Source of the DNA: Mesorhizobium loti R88b | Lineage (GTDB): Bacteria > Pseudomonadota > Alphaproteobacteria > Rhizobiales > Rhizobiaceae | Length of the DNA stretch: 64,000 bases | Direction of reading: 5' to 3' | Assembly: GCF_013170845.1 (NCBI RefSeq) | Contig: NZ_CP033367.1 | Coordinates: forward strand, 3,845,001 to 3,909,000 | Shown: piece by piece, positions 25,636 to 34,197 of the stretch | Layout of the letters: every line of letters begins with the position of its first letter | Position numbering within the stretch: the first letter of the stretch is position 1 | Program-made: the position numbers and the translations under genes | Notes under the pieces: generated by a model | The model's database searches: none | Told to the model about the DNA's origin: nothing | What the model saw: the letters and a program-made list of their open reading frames with translations, nothing else

Positions 25636-26895
25636 TTAGTGAAGTCGGGGATTCGCGCCCTGGCCCTTGTCGTCGATGACGAGGCCGCGGTAAAAACGGT
25701 CGAGCGTAAACGGCGCGTTGAAATCGTGCGGCTCGTCCTTGGCTATGGTCCAGGCAAAGGTCCAGCCGGAGGCCGGCGTCGCCTTGAAGCCGCCATAGCA
25801 CCAGCCGCAGTTGAGATACATGCCGGGCAAGGGGCCGGTGGTGATGATCGGCGAGCCGTCCATCGACATGTCGCAGACGCCGCCCCAGGAGCGCAGCATG
25901 CGCACACGCGCAAGGCCTGGAAACAGCGCCAGCATCTCGCTCATCACCTCGTCGACGATGGGCAGATTGCCGCGCTGGGCGTAGGAATTGTAGCCGTCGA
26001 TGTCGCCGCCATAGACAAGGCCGCCCTTGTCGGACTGCGACATGTAGAAATGGCCCATGCCGAAGGTCACCACGGTGTCGATGAAGGGTTTCAGCGATTC
26101 CGTCACGAAGGCCTGCAGCACATGGCTCTCGATCGGCATCGTCTCGATGCCGGCCAGCTGCATGACGCGCCCGGTGCTGCCGGCCACCGCGACCGCTACC
26201 TTCTTGGCCCTGATGTCGCCGCGCGACGTGCTGACGCCGGTGACGCGGTCGCCATCGCGCAGGAAGCCGGTGACTTCGCAGTTCTCGATGATGTCGACGC
26301 CGCGGCGGTCGGCACCGCGCGCATAGCCCCAGGCCACCGCATCGTGGCGGGCGGTGCCGGCGCGTCTTTGCATCAGGCCGCCGATGACGGGAAAGCGTGC
26401 GCTGTCGGAGATATCGAGCGCCGGGATGAGGCGCTTGATCTGCGCTGGCGTCATCAGCTCCGCGTCGACGCCGAGATGGCGCATGGCGTTGCCGCGCCTG
26501 GCATAGTCGTCGAACTGGGCCGGCGTGTGAGCCAGGTTCAGGCAGCCGCGCTGCGAGAACATGACGTTGTAGTTGAGCTCGTGCGACAGGCCCTCCCACA
26601 GCTTCATCGAATGTTCGTAGAAGCGGGTGTTGGCGGGCAAGAGGTAGTTCGAGCGCACGGCCGTCGTGTTGCGGCCGACATTGCCGGAGCCGAGCCAGCC
26701 CTTTTCCAGGACGGCGACATTGGTGATGCCGTGTTCCTTGGCCAGATAATAGGCGGTCGCCAGACCGTGACCGCCACCACCGATGATGATGACGTCATAG
26801 GATGCCTTCGGGTCGGGCTTGCGCCAGGCCGGCTTCCAGTCCTTGTTTCCCTTGAGCGCGTTCGCAAGCAGCGAAAAGGCCGAGTACTCTGCCAT
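25636..26895 (-). CDS. soxB: Sarcosine oxidase beta subunit
   Basis: 419 aa from the ATG at 26895 (MAEYSAFSLLANALKGNKDW), giving the usual N-terminus; extension to 27000 is unsupported. The FAD-binding motif DVIIIGGGGHGLATAYYLA lies near residue 35, and GNVGRNTTAVRSNYL is the region of FMN attachment in SoxB. It carries the site where sarcosine is oxidised. It is first in the soxBDAG operon and divergent from the MscS gene, with the promoter expected within 26896-27058, where no clear operator was seen. Confidence 0.94.
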   Translation of the reverse strand: MAEYSAFSLLANALKGNKDWKPAWRKPDPKASYDVIIIGGGGHGLATAYYLAKEHGITNVAVLEKGWLGSGNVGRNTTAVRSNYLLPANTRFYEHSMKLWEGLSHELNYNVMFSQRGCLNLAHTPAQFDDYARRGNAMRHLGVDAELMTPAQIKRLIPALDISDSARFPVIGGLMQRRAGTARHDAVAWGYARGADRRGVDIIENCEVTGFLRDGDRVTGVSTSRGDIRAKKVAVAVAGSTGRVMQLAGIETMPIESHVLQAFVTESLKPFIDTVVTFGMGHFYMSQSDKGGLVYGGDIDGYNSYAQRGNLPIVDEVMSEMLALFPGLARVRMLRSWGGVCDMSMDGSPIITTGPLPGMYLNCGWCYGGFKATPASGWTFAWTIAKDEPHDFNAPFTLDRFYRGLVIDDKGQGANPRLH

Positions 26896-27058
26896 TGATG
26901 TCATCCGGTTCGGGCGATGCGGCATGGTATAGAGCAGGCCGCATCCGCAAAGCCAATATTGCGCCATGGCCTTTCGACTGGCCGACGCCCACGATCGCAT
27001 GGGCCAGCGATCACTTGCCCCATGATATGGCCGTCTTTATCAAGGACAGGCTCTTTGA

Positions 27059-29581
27059 ATGCCTTTGCCGCTCGTGAGTCGCCGATACGTCATGCTTTTT
27101 CGATTGCTTCGCCTCATTCTTGTTCTCGCGCTGGTCGTGTCGGCCCCGTTGTCGTTCGAAGCGGCCGCGCAAGGCGTCGGCCAGGCGCCCGCCGGACTGG
27201 TCGCCGACCAGCAGAAGATCATCCAGGCGCTGACGGCCAAGACCGACAATTTCGACAAACAGGTCCAGCAGAATGCCGATGACGACAGCAGCCTCGTCGA
27301 TGTCCGCCTGCAACTCGAGGAACTGTCACGACAATCGCTGACCAGCGCGCTGGCCTTCCGCACACGCCTTGGCGAGATCAACAGCCGGCTTGAGCAGATC
27401 GGGCCGGCACCAGCCGCCGGCCAGCCGCCGGAGCCCGACATCGTGAGCGGCGAGCGTGAGGCGCTGACATCGGAAAAAGCTGAGATCAACGCGGTCATCT
27501 CGCAGGCGCAGGCCTTGTCGATCCGCATCAACGGGCTGATCGACAAGATCGGCAAGATGCGCAGCGATTTGTTCCGTAACTTCCTGACCAAGCGCTACGT
27601 GCTCTCGGATGCGTTGAGCCCGCAGGTCTTCTCCGATGCCAGGGACGAATTCGGCAATTTCTACAAGGCAGTGTCGTCCTGGCTGAGCTTCGCCATCAAG
27701 TTCAAGTTCCAGGCCATTCTGGCGGCAACCTTCGTTGCGCTCGGCCTGGCGCTGGTGCTGCTCGTCGGCGGCAGAAGGCTGTTTGGAAAGGTGTTCGAAG
27801 CCGAGGCCAAAAATGAAGATCCATCCTATCTCAGCCGCCTGTCGGTGGCCTTCTGGTCGACATTGCTGCCGACCTTGGCGGTTGGCGCCTTTCTCGTTTC
27901 GACCATCTTCTTTTTCAACTATTACAACGTGTTGCGCGGTGACATTGGGCTGTTCCTGAATGCGCTGGCAACGGTCATCGGTGTCGTGTTCTGCGTCAAC
28001 CGGCTGACCAATGCGGCACTTTCGCCACGGCTGCCGAACTGGCGCCTTATCCCGGTTGAGACCGGGCCGGCGCGCTGGCTGGTGCGCCTGGCCACCGCCA
28101 TGGCCGTGGTCATCAGCGTCAACACCTTCCTGTCGGTGATCAACGACAAGATGGGCTCGCCACTGTCGCTGACCATCGCCCGCAGTTTCGTCGCCACCAT
28201 CGTCGTCGGCATCATCCTGATCCTGATGGCGATGCTGCGGCCATTCAAGGCGCGCGACGGAAGCTGGCGGCCATGGCCAGCATGGCTACGCTATCTGTCG
28301 CTGGCGCTTGGCCTGTTCACCATCGTCGCCGCCTTGCTCGGCTATATCGGCCTTGCGCTGTTCGTCTCGCTGCAAGTCGTGGTCACCGGCACTGCGCTCA
28401 TTACCGCCTATATCGGGTTCCTGTCGGCGCGGGCGATCGGCGAGGAGGGGGCTTTCGCCGACACCTCGGTCGGGCGCTGGCTGTCGGCCAATTCCAGCTA
28501 CGAGGATACGGCACTCGACCAGCTAGGCCTTGTCGTCAGCGTCGCCATCAACGTGATGATCGTGCTGGTTTTCCTGCCGCTGATCCTGCTGATGTGGGGC
28601 TTCCAGCCCGGTGACATCGAGGCCTGGGCATACAGGCTGGCAACCGGGATCAATATCGGTTCGGTGACGATTTCGGTCACTGGTATCCTGTCCGGCATCG
28701 TCGTCTTCATCATCGGCTATTTTCTGACGCGCTGGTTCCAGGGCTGGCTCGACGGCTCTGTCATGGCACGCGGCAAGGTCGACACTGGCGTGCGCAACTC
28801 GATCCGGCTGGCGGTGGGCTATGCCGGCGTGGCGTTGGCGGGGCTGGTTGGCATATCGGCCGCGGGCATTGACCTTTCCAGCCTTGCACTGGTCGCCGGC
28901 GCGCTTTCCCTCGGTATCGGTTTTGGCCTGCAGAATGTCGTGTCCAATTTCGTCTCCGGCCTGATCCTTCTGGCCGAGCGGCCGTTCAAGGTCGGCGACT
29001 GGATCGTGGCCGGTGACGTCAGCGGCACGGTCAAGAAGATCAGCGTGCGCGCCACCGAGATCGAGACCTTCCAGCGGCAATCGGTGATCCTGCCCAATTC
29101 GAACCTGATCAACAACGCCGTCGGCAACTGGACGCATCGCAACAAGCTCGGCCGTGTCGAGATCAAGGTCGGCGTCGCCTATGGCAGCGACGTCAAGCAG
29201 GTGCATGGCATCCTGCTGGAAATCGCGCGCAGCCATCCGCTGGTGCTGAAGAATCCCGAGCCCTTCGTGCTGTTTTCCAATTTCGGTGCCGCTGCGCTGG
29301 AATTCGAAATCCGCGTGTTTCTGGCCGATATCATGAACGGCAGCGCAGTGCAGAACGACATTCGTTTTGCCGTGCTGGAAAAATTCAACGGCGAGCACAT
29401 CGAGATCCCCTCGACGCCGCGCGCCGTCGTCGAGATGTCCAAGCCCAAGGCCTGGCCGACCGACGATGACAAGATCGAGGCCGATTTCGTCGAACAGGAG
29501 CAAGCGAAGGCAGATGCCGCGGCCGAGGCGAAGAAGCTCGCCAAATCGGGCCGCAAGATACGCAAGCCCGATCCCGACTAG
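27059..29581 (+). CDS. Mechanosensitive channel family protein with DUF3772-type N-terminus
   Basis: 840 aa. A signal peptide (ending near EAAAQG) is followed by a periplasmic coiled-coil-like region (about residues 40-190, DUF3772-like), then many transmembrane segments, and an MscS core with LVAGALSLGIGFGLQNVVSNFVSGLILLAERPFKVGDWI. The pore helix and beta domain are intact. This is the large multi-TM MscS class (MscK/YbdG-like) protecting against hypo-osmotic shock. Start: ATG at 27059 after AGGACAGG at good spacing. A strong hairpin begins at the stop codon. The C-terminal tail is rich in Lys, Asp and Glu. Confidence 0.93.
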   Translation: MPLPLVSRRYVMLFRLLRLILVLALVVSAPLSFEAAAQGVGQAPAGLVADQQKIIQALTAKTDNFDKQVQQNADDDSSLVDVRLQLEELSRQSLTSALAFRTRLGEINSRLEQIGPAPAAGQPPEPDIVSGEREALTSEKAEINAVISQAQALSIRINGLIDKIGKMRSDLFRNFLTKRYVLSDALSPQVFSDARDEFGNFYKAVSSWLSFAIKFKFQAILAATFVALGLALVLLVGGRRLFGKVFEAEAKNEDPSYLSRLSVAFWSTLLPTLAVGAFLVSTIFFFNYYNVLRGDIGLFLNALATVIGVVFCVNRLTNAALSPRLPNWRLIPVETGPARWLVRLATAMAVVISVNTFLSVINDKMGSPLSLTIARSFVATIVVGIILILMAMLRPFKARDGSWRPWPAWLRYLSLALGLFTIVAALLGYIGLALFVSLQVVVTGTALITAYIGFLSARAIGEEGAFADTSVGRWLSANSSYEDTALDQLGLVVSVAINVMIVLVFLPLILLMWGFQPGDIEAWAYRLATGINIGSVTISVTGILSGIVVFIIGYFLTRWFQGWLDGSVMARGKVDTGVRNSIRLAVGYAGVALAGLVGISAAGIDLSSLALVAGALSLGIGFGLQNVVSNFVSGLILLAERPFKVGDWIVAGDVSGTVKKISVRATEIETFQRQSVILPNSNLINNAVGNWTHRNKLGRVEIKVGVAYGSDVKQVHGILLEIARSHPLVLKNPEPFVLFSNFGAAALEFEIRVFLADIMNGSAVQNDIRFAVLEKFNGEHIEIPSTPRAVVEMSKPKAWPTDDDKIEADFVEQEQAKADAAAEAKKLAKSGRKIRKPDPD

Positions 29582-29617
29582 AGCAGTTCACCTTTTCACG
29601 GAAACGGTGAACTGCTC
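29581..29617. terminator. Hairpin after the MscS gene
   Basis: Perfect 12-bp arms GAGCAGTTCACC (29581-29592) and GGTGAACTGCTC (29606-29617) with a 13-nt loop start at the last base of the stop codon. The poly-T tail is weak, so it may be an mRNA 3'-end stem or part of the dispersed repeat that follows. Confidence 0.65.
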
Positions 29618-29619
29618 TA

Positions 29620-29683
29620 ACTCTTTGTTTTGACGCAATTCCGGACGGAAAACCGTTTCACACTTTTCCTGGAATTGCTCTAG
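29620..29683. repeat. Dispersed intergenic inverted repeat, type B (second copy)
   Basis: Contains TTTGTTTTGACGCAATTCC, AAAACCG, CACACTTTT and then GGAATTGC, with the arms GCAATTCC and GGAATTGC pairing. The same block order occurs at 18562-18624 with different arm sequence, showing a family whose stems co-vary while the core is kept. Confidence 0.75.
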
Positions 29684-30564
29684 ACCTGTTCGCGGTTCTC
29701 GACCAGCACCGATAATGCCGCGCGCAGATCGGTCTTGCCGCGCCTGATCTCGCCGACGCCTTGTTCCGCATCGATGCGGCCGGCATTGTGGGCGTCGAAC
29801 GTCGCCACCACCAGGTCGGCGTAACTCCTGCTGAGGCCGCCGCGCACGAGGGCGGGGACCCAGTCCTGCCTCGGCAATTCTCGGGCTGATATCTCGCGGC
29901 CGGCAATCTCCCCAAGCGTCCGCGCTACATCGGTGGCGCTGTAACGGGTTGGCCCTTCGGCATGGATCACGCGCAGCGCATCGCCATTGCCCGAAAGCAG
30001 GAGATCCGCGGCCATCAGGCCGACATCGCCGGCCGACACGGTCGGGAAGGATTTAGAGACGGGATGATGCAGGCTCGGCAGCACGCCGGTGTCGATCGCC
30101 CGGCCAACCAGACGGTTCCAGTTCTGCATGTGCTCGGCGGAGCGCAGCACTGTCAAAGCCACCGGGATTTTCTTCAATTGCGATTCCAGATGATGGAAAG
30201 TCAGCGTGATGCCGGTGCCGGCGGCAAGCTGCGCGCCATAGTCCGAGATCGCCAGAATGCTTTGCGGCCTGACTTGATCGAGCGCGTCGACGATGGAGCG
30301 GATGGTGGCCTCCATCTCAGCCGAAGCATCATCGGCGCGGGCGCCGGTCGGGCAGATGACTTGTACGGCAGTCGCGCCCTTTGTTGCCCGCGTCAGAGAT
30401 GGTGTGTCGCGCAGGTCTGCAACATCTGCCTCGCAGCCGAGCGCACGGAATTCTTCGGCGTGCGACGAATTTCGCACCACGGCTCTGACGGGAACATCAC
30501 GTTTACGCAGCGCACCAATGGTGGCTCGTCCGATCTTTCCAGCAGCGCCCAAGACAACAAACAT
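29680..30564 (-). CDS. NmrA-like/NAD(P)H-binding SDR family protein
   Basis: 294 aa atypical short-chain dehydrogenase. It starts MFVVLGAAGKIGRATIGALRKRDVPVRAVVR, an NmrA/azoreductase-like nucleotide-binding motif, but lacks a visible YxxxK catalytic pair in the usual place. Members act as redox sensors, quinone reductases or sugar-independent reductases. It stands alone on the minus strand; its 3' end abuts the repeat at 29620-29683. No specific role can be assigned. Confidence 0.85.
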   Translation of the reverse strand: MFVVLGAAGKIGRATIGALRKRDVPVRAVVRNSSHAEEFRALGCEADVADLRDTPSLTRATKGATAVQVICPTGARADDASAEMEATIRSIVDALDQVRPQSILAISDYGAQLAAGTGITLTFHHLESQLKKIPVALTVLRSAEHMQNWNRLVGRAIDTGVLPSLHHPVSKSFPTVSAGDVGLMAADLLLSGNGDALRVIHAEGPTRYSATDVARTLGEIAGREISARELPRQDWVPALVRGGLSRSYADLVVATFDAHNAGRIDAEQGVGEIRRGKTDLRAALSVLVENREQV

Positions 30565-30689
30565 ATCCGTATCCCTCAGTCTGACCGATGAATGCTAGGA
30601 GTGCCGGATGCTCAGGTCGCTCAGATATGGACGGCGGAGCGCAAGAACGGATGATTAGGTTGGTAGCTGGCCCTTTCTTCAGGGCTCCA

Positions 30690-30985
30690 ACGACTTTCGT
30701 GTCATCATAGCCTCGAGCAAGGCAGGGCCCGGAACAAGGATGGCTTGGGCAGTTCGTTCAGGCAAAGAAGGATGCATTGCCCGAAGGCTGCGACCTTCAC
30801 TCCACGACCTGCGCGGCACCGACACGACGAAGTTCTACATCAACGGCCTGACAGAGCACGAAATCGCCGAGATCATGTCGTTGGGGGGAGACATCGTCTC
30901 CCGCATCATCCGCCACTGCATCGACCGCGCCACCGCGATCAATGACAGGATCAAGCGGCTGAATGAAGCGAGAACTCGCATGTAG
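30690..30985 (+). pseudogene. Degraded tyrosine recombinase/phage integrase, C-terminal remnant
   Basis: The last frame contains HDLRGT, with the catalytic H-x-x-R, then TKFYINGLTEHEIAEIM and VSRIIRHCIDRATAINDRIKRLNEA, the conserved tail of rhizobial phage-type integrases. Going upstream, the homology jumps frame: QFVQAKKDALPEGCDLH in a second frame and GRARNKDGLGS in a third. At least two small indels are therefore implied, one being a missing base between CTTCAC and CACGAC near 30816. The expected catalytic Tyr is not seen. This is a relic of a mobile element. Confidence 0.75.
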
Positions 30986-31111
30986 CTAATGTCGCACCTC
31001 TGACCAAAGGACGGGCTTAGACATTGCGAATTTTAACTCAATAACGATATAGGTAGTTGATATCGGGCAGACTGCCGTGCCCTAGTGTGCCCGTTCTGGG
31101 AGGACAGTTGA

Positions 31112-31483
31112 ATGAGTCATGCTGCCAAGACAGGTAAAAGGCTAGTGCATTCTGAGCGGCAGCCGAACCGAAACTTCGATCTGTATAGCTCGGATTCGGT
31201 GGTGAAATTTCACGTGGACGGCGCAGCTGGAATGGCCATCGGACCAACACTCTCGCGCCTAGAATTCTTCAACGTAGATCATATTGAACAAAGCGATGGA
31301 GGCGAGCCGATGGAGGTACGCGAACAGAGTCTTACTGTCGTCATTCCTACTTCGGCCTTGGTTGAGTTCCTCGTAAACGGTTTGAATCAGACGGCTGCTA
31401 GTAAGGACGCTATCGTCCAAGGTATGACCGCTCAAGCAGAGAGCATACGAAAAGTTTTAGAATCCATCTCGGTCGCAAAATGA
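31112..31483 (+). CDS. Hypothetical protein of the island remnant (ORF 1)
   Basis: 123 aa, not recognised. A good ribosome binding site GGAGG lies 9 bp before the ATG. It contains alternating hydrophobic strands (SVVKFHVDGAAG, LTVVIPTSALVEFLVNGLNQ) and a helical C-terminus, so a small soluble alpha/beta protein is likely; the strand-helix end faintly recalls DUF3467, unverified. Base composition is AT-richer than neighbours and codons such as ATA and AGT are used more. Its stop overlaps the next ATG (ATGA), so the two are coupled. Confidence 0.6.
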   Translation: MSHAAKTGKRLVHSERQPNRNFDLYSSDSVVKFHVDGAAGMAIGPTLSRLEFFNVDHIEQSDGGEPMEVREQSLTVVIPTSALVEFLVNGLNQTAASKDAIVQGMTAQAESIRKVLESISVAK

Positions 31484-31983
31484 CGAATCTTCTTTATAAA
31501 ATTTTTGTGCCAAGGAATGAGTATCTTCCAGGAGGTCTCCTTAATCGTAGAGAGGAATATGATTTCGCTCTTGTCGACGACTGGGATGGCAACAACGCCA
31601 AAGCCATCGCTCCCTCCACACTCCGATCTATGCAAAGCATCATTTCAGAGTTCGGGACGTGGGATCACATCGTGGAGATTTCGCCCGGTCGTGATGGGTC
31701 CATTTCCGCAACTTGGGAAGACGGAAACGGGCACTATGTCTATCTGAGCATTGGCGACGACAAGACGTTGCACCTTTATAATGGTGACAATGGGCAGAAG
31801 AAATGGGAGGGGGTCTCACTTGTCACAGACAGGCGCATTTTGGCGCGTCTACAGGAAGCTTTCAGCTATTGGCGCCCGCTTGCTGGGCGAAGCTTCTCAT
31901 ATACTTTCACTTCTCAGCCTCGGCCGGTCATCCCACTCCCCATTAGGACCAAATCTCAACCCTCAATCGCCATCCCCGCCTGA
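31480..31983 (+). CDS. Hypothetical protein of the island remnant (ORF 2)
   Basis: 167 aa, not recognised. The first 80 residues (YDFALVDDWDGNNAKAIAPSTL, WDHIVEISPGRDGSISATWEDGNGHYVYLSIG) suggest a beta-rich fold of the kind often seen as a small cargo or immunity-like protein, while the C-terminal 30 residues are Pro/Ser rich and low in complexity. It is coupled to the gene before it by a 4-bp overlap. The next reading frame starts inside it or just after it, so a frameshift joining the two cannot be excluded. Confidence 0.55.
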   Translation: MTNLLYKIFVPRNEYLPGGLLNRREEYDFALVDDWDGNNAKAIAPSTLRSMQSIISEFGTWDHIVEISPGRDGSISATWEDGNGHYVYLSIGDDKTLHLYNGDNGQKKWEGVSLVTDRRILARLQEAFSYWRPLAGRSFSYTFTSQPRPVIPLPIRTKSQPSIAIPA

Positions 31984-32044
31984 GGCTGAGTGGTGGCCGG
32001 CGAGCCGCGAGGATTGGTGGCTTCGTCATATAATTGAGAACGGA

Positions 32045-32473
32045 ATGGTTCGCGTCGACAAGCCTCGACTGAAGGCGAAATACATCGAAGACCGCCTTCT
32101 TGAGGTCAAAGATAGGCCGTGGACCGCAGAGATCTCAGGTCGTCTGCTGAGCAAAGCAGTGGACATCGAACAGAAAGCCGTTGCTGAAGCCAATAAAGTC
32201 AATCGGCCCGGAATCCGTTTTCGCGCTGTCGCAATCGCAAAGGTCGAGGCGATAGAGGACGACTATTTCGATGTTTTCGCTGAGCCAAAGGGCTATGATC
32301 CTGCTCACGCAAACATAGTCCTTAGACAGCCGATGCCGACTGTTATGGTGGAACCTCTCGACCAACGCGCCACGCCCAAGGTCTCCCACGAGTTCGTAAA
32401 GCGCCTTTGCGATAAATTTGATGTTTACGATGCTGTGGACGTTCAAAAAATAGAGGCATTACGCGTTGCCTGA
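32045..32473 (+). CDS. Hypothetical protein of the island remnant (ORF 3)
   Basis: 142 aa if started at the ATG at 32045; the frame stays open back to 31751, overlapping ORF 2 by 233 bp, and the stretch EAEWWPASREDWWLRHIIENG just before the ATG reads like coding sequence. The true start could therefore be a non-ATG codon near 31980, or the gene may be a frameshifted continuation of ORF 2. The protein is charged and soluble (KYIEDRLLEVKDRPW, FDVYDAVDVQKIEAL) and has no family I recognise. AT-rich like its neighbours. Confidence 0.5.
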   Translation: MVRVDKPRLKAKYIEDRLLEVKDRPWTAEISGRLLSKAVDIEQKAVAEANKVNRPGIRFRAVAIAKVEAIEDDYFDVFAEPKGYDPAHANIVLRQPMPTVMVEPLDQRATPKVSHEFVKRLCDKFDVYDAVDVQKIEALRVA

Positions 32474-32661
32474 CTGTCCATCAGGTTGGTCGCGTGAAGC
32501 ACGTTGCACGAACAAAATCTGTAGAAGCGGCTGTAATAATGCTGGTTTCGGCGTTTTCTAAATAAGGCTCAAACCCTTGTGGCATATGCTGGAGCGGGTA
32601 GCGACCCCGCGCATTTGACTTGGGAACTGACTGTACAGCCGGCGAAAATGTCGGACCGCCG

Positions 32662-33489
32662 TTATCGCTGCATGCGGATCAGTGCGGCAGGTGTGACACC
32701 GAGGATGCGCCTCATGCTTTGCGCCATATGGCTCTGATGTGCGAAGCCTGCTTCCAGCGCGATCTGGCTGAGCGGCATTTTCCCCTGATGCAACAAGGTC
32801 TTGGCCCGCTCAACGCGGCGATGGATGACATATTGGTGGGGCGGGAGACCGAAGGTGCGGCGAAACAGCACTTTCAGGTGTGAAGCGCTGATGGCGGCCA
32901 CCTGCGCCAACTCATCAAGCGAAAGATCCTGGTCGAGATTGGCTTCGATGAAATCGGCCAGCCGGCGCTTCTGGCCGAAGGAAAGCCTTTGCCTGGCTGG
33001 AGCCTGCGGCTTTGACGCAGCACCCTGGATGATCTGCACCGCCAGCGCCTTGGCCAGGCTTTCGAAATACAGCCGGTCGGATGGCACATCCGGGCTCAGC
33101 CCGGTCGCCAGTGCATGGGCGATGTGTTCGATCCTCGGATCGCGGCGCTGGAACTGCGGATTGACGACGACCCGGTCCGGATCGATGTCGAGATCCTCGG
33201 CAGCGCGACGAACCAGAGCCGGACTGACCCACAGCCGCAGGATGGTGCAGTCCGCGTCATCCTCCCAGTCGCCGTCGAGACCGGCGGGTACGACGTCGAT
33301 GTCGCCGTCGGACTGGACCCGCCGATGATGTTTTCCATCGCAATGGCACGACGCGTTGACCGGCGCTCCAACGTGGATTCCAAGCCGATGGTTCATGGCT
33401 GCCGGCACATAATGGGTCAGCCCCGCGGTAATCCTTCGCGACTCAACCCCAACGCCGATCGTTTCCAGCCAGTTGTCGTGCATGGTCAT
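32662..33489 (-). CDS. AraC-family transcriptional regulator
   Basis: 275 aa. The C-terminal third has both AraC helix-turn-helix units: LSLDELAQVAAISASHLKVLFRR and ISQ-type MPLSQIALEAGFAHQSHMAQSMRR, ending LGVTPAALIR. The N-terminal half is an effector/dimerisation domain of the short cupin-like class. Start could be the first Met at 33489 or MHDNW six bases later. No clear target operon: the neighbours are the island remnant on one side and a small exported protein on the other. Confidence 0.9.
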   Translation of the reverse strand: MTMHDNWLETIGVGVESRRITAGLTHYVPAAMNHRLGIHVGAPVNASCHCDGKHHRRVQSDGDIDVVPAGLDGDWEDDADCTILRLWVSPALVRRAAEDLDIDPDRVVVNPQFQRRDPRIEHIAHALATGLSPDVPSDRLYFESLAKALAVQIIQGAASKPQAPARQRLSFGQKRRLADFIEANLDQDLSLDELAQVAAISASHLKVLFRRTFGLPPHQYVIHRRVERAKTLLHQGKMPLSQIALEAGFAHQSHMAQSMRRILGVTPAALIRMQR

Positions 33490-33708
33490 TCTTCGCGTTT
33501 GCCGTCTACGGCATCATATCGTGCCGTTCGGCGAAATTAACAGGGGCAAGGGGTGCGCCCGCAGCCGCTGCTGGAGAAGCCAAAGCCAATTGCGGCATGA
33601 ATACGGCATTCAGTTGCGGTTCAGCTTCCATCTCATATAAGCTCCCATGCAAAGGCGAAAATGCCTTGCAAAATGCAACAGAGGCGGTGGGAACACCGAT
33701 ATTGCAAA

Positions 33709-33972
33709 ATGTGGAAGTCTCTCGTCGCTGCCGTGGCCCTGCTCGCCGTGAGTGGCTCGGCTCATGCCGCAAGCGCGGTCAACAAGGACGCCGAGACCCG
33801 CACGCTGGTCGTGACGGAGGGCGGCAGCAAGACCGAGCTTGCGCTGGCCGGCGGTGAAACCGTCGAGTTCTGCCAGAATGGCTGCTTCGTCACCTTGCCC
33901 AACGGTGACCTCGAAGCCCTGACCGGTTCGGAAATCGTCGAAATTTCCGGCGGCGTCGCCCGCATCAAGTAA
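33709..33972 (+). CDS. Small exported protein of unknown function
   Basis: 87 aa from the ATG at 33709, giving the signal peptide WKSLVAAVALLAVSGSAHA with an AHA cleavage site. The mature part is about 67 residues with two cysteines (FCQNGCF) that may form a disulfide, and repeating short strands (TLVVTEGGSKTELAL, GETVEFCQNGC, EIVEISGGVARIK). This resembles small conserved periplasmic proteins of Rhizobiales. A rho-independent terminator follows 18 bp after the stop. No function can be assigned. Confidence 0.75.
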   Translation: MWKSLVAAVALLAVSGSAHAASAVNKDAETRTLVVTEGGSKTELALAGGETVEFCQNGCFVTLPNGDLEALTGSEIVEISGGVARIK

Positions 33973-33990
33973 TCTCGACGGCATGATTGC

Positions 33991-34017
33991 AAAGGCCGGG
34001 CATTTGCTCGGCCTTTT
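33991..34017 (+). terminator. Rho-independent terminator
   Basis: AAAGGCC (33991-33997) and GGCCTTTT (34010-34017) form a stem with a 12-nt loop and a T-tract, directly downstream of the small exported protein gene and before the pentose-lipid cluster. Confidence 0.7.
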
Positions 34018-34197
34018 ATCGTTTCCGGTAGCGGTTGCTTAACAATGACGCCGGAAATACCACCGCGGCAGCCGCCCACAACCGGGCGTTTTAACGTTCG
34101 CTACGCCATCCCCGCTATACCAGTGTGAAGACGCCGAAAAGCGGCGCGCAACGGGATTCCGGTTTTCCGGATCACACGCTGACAGGGCAGGACGGGC

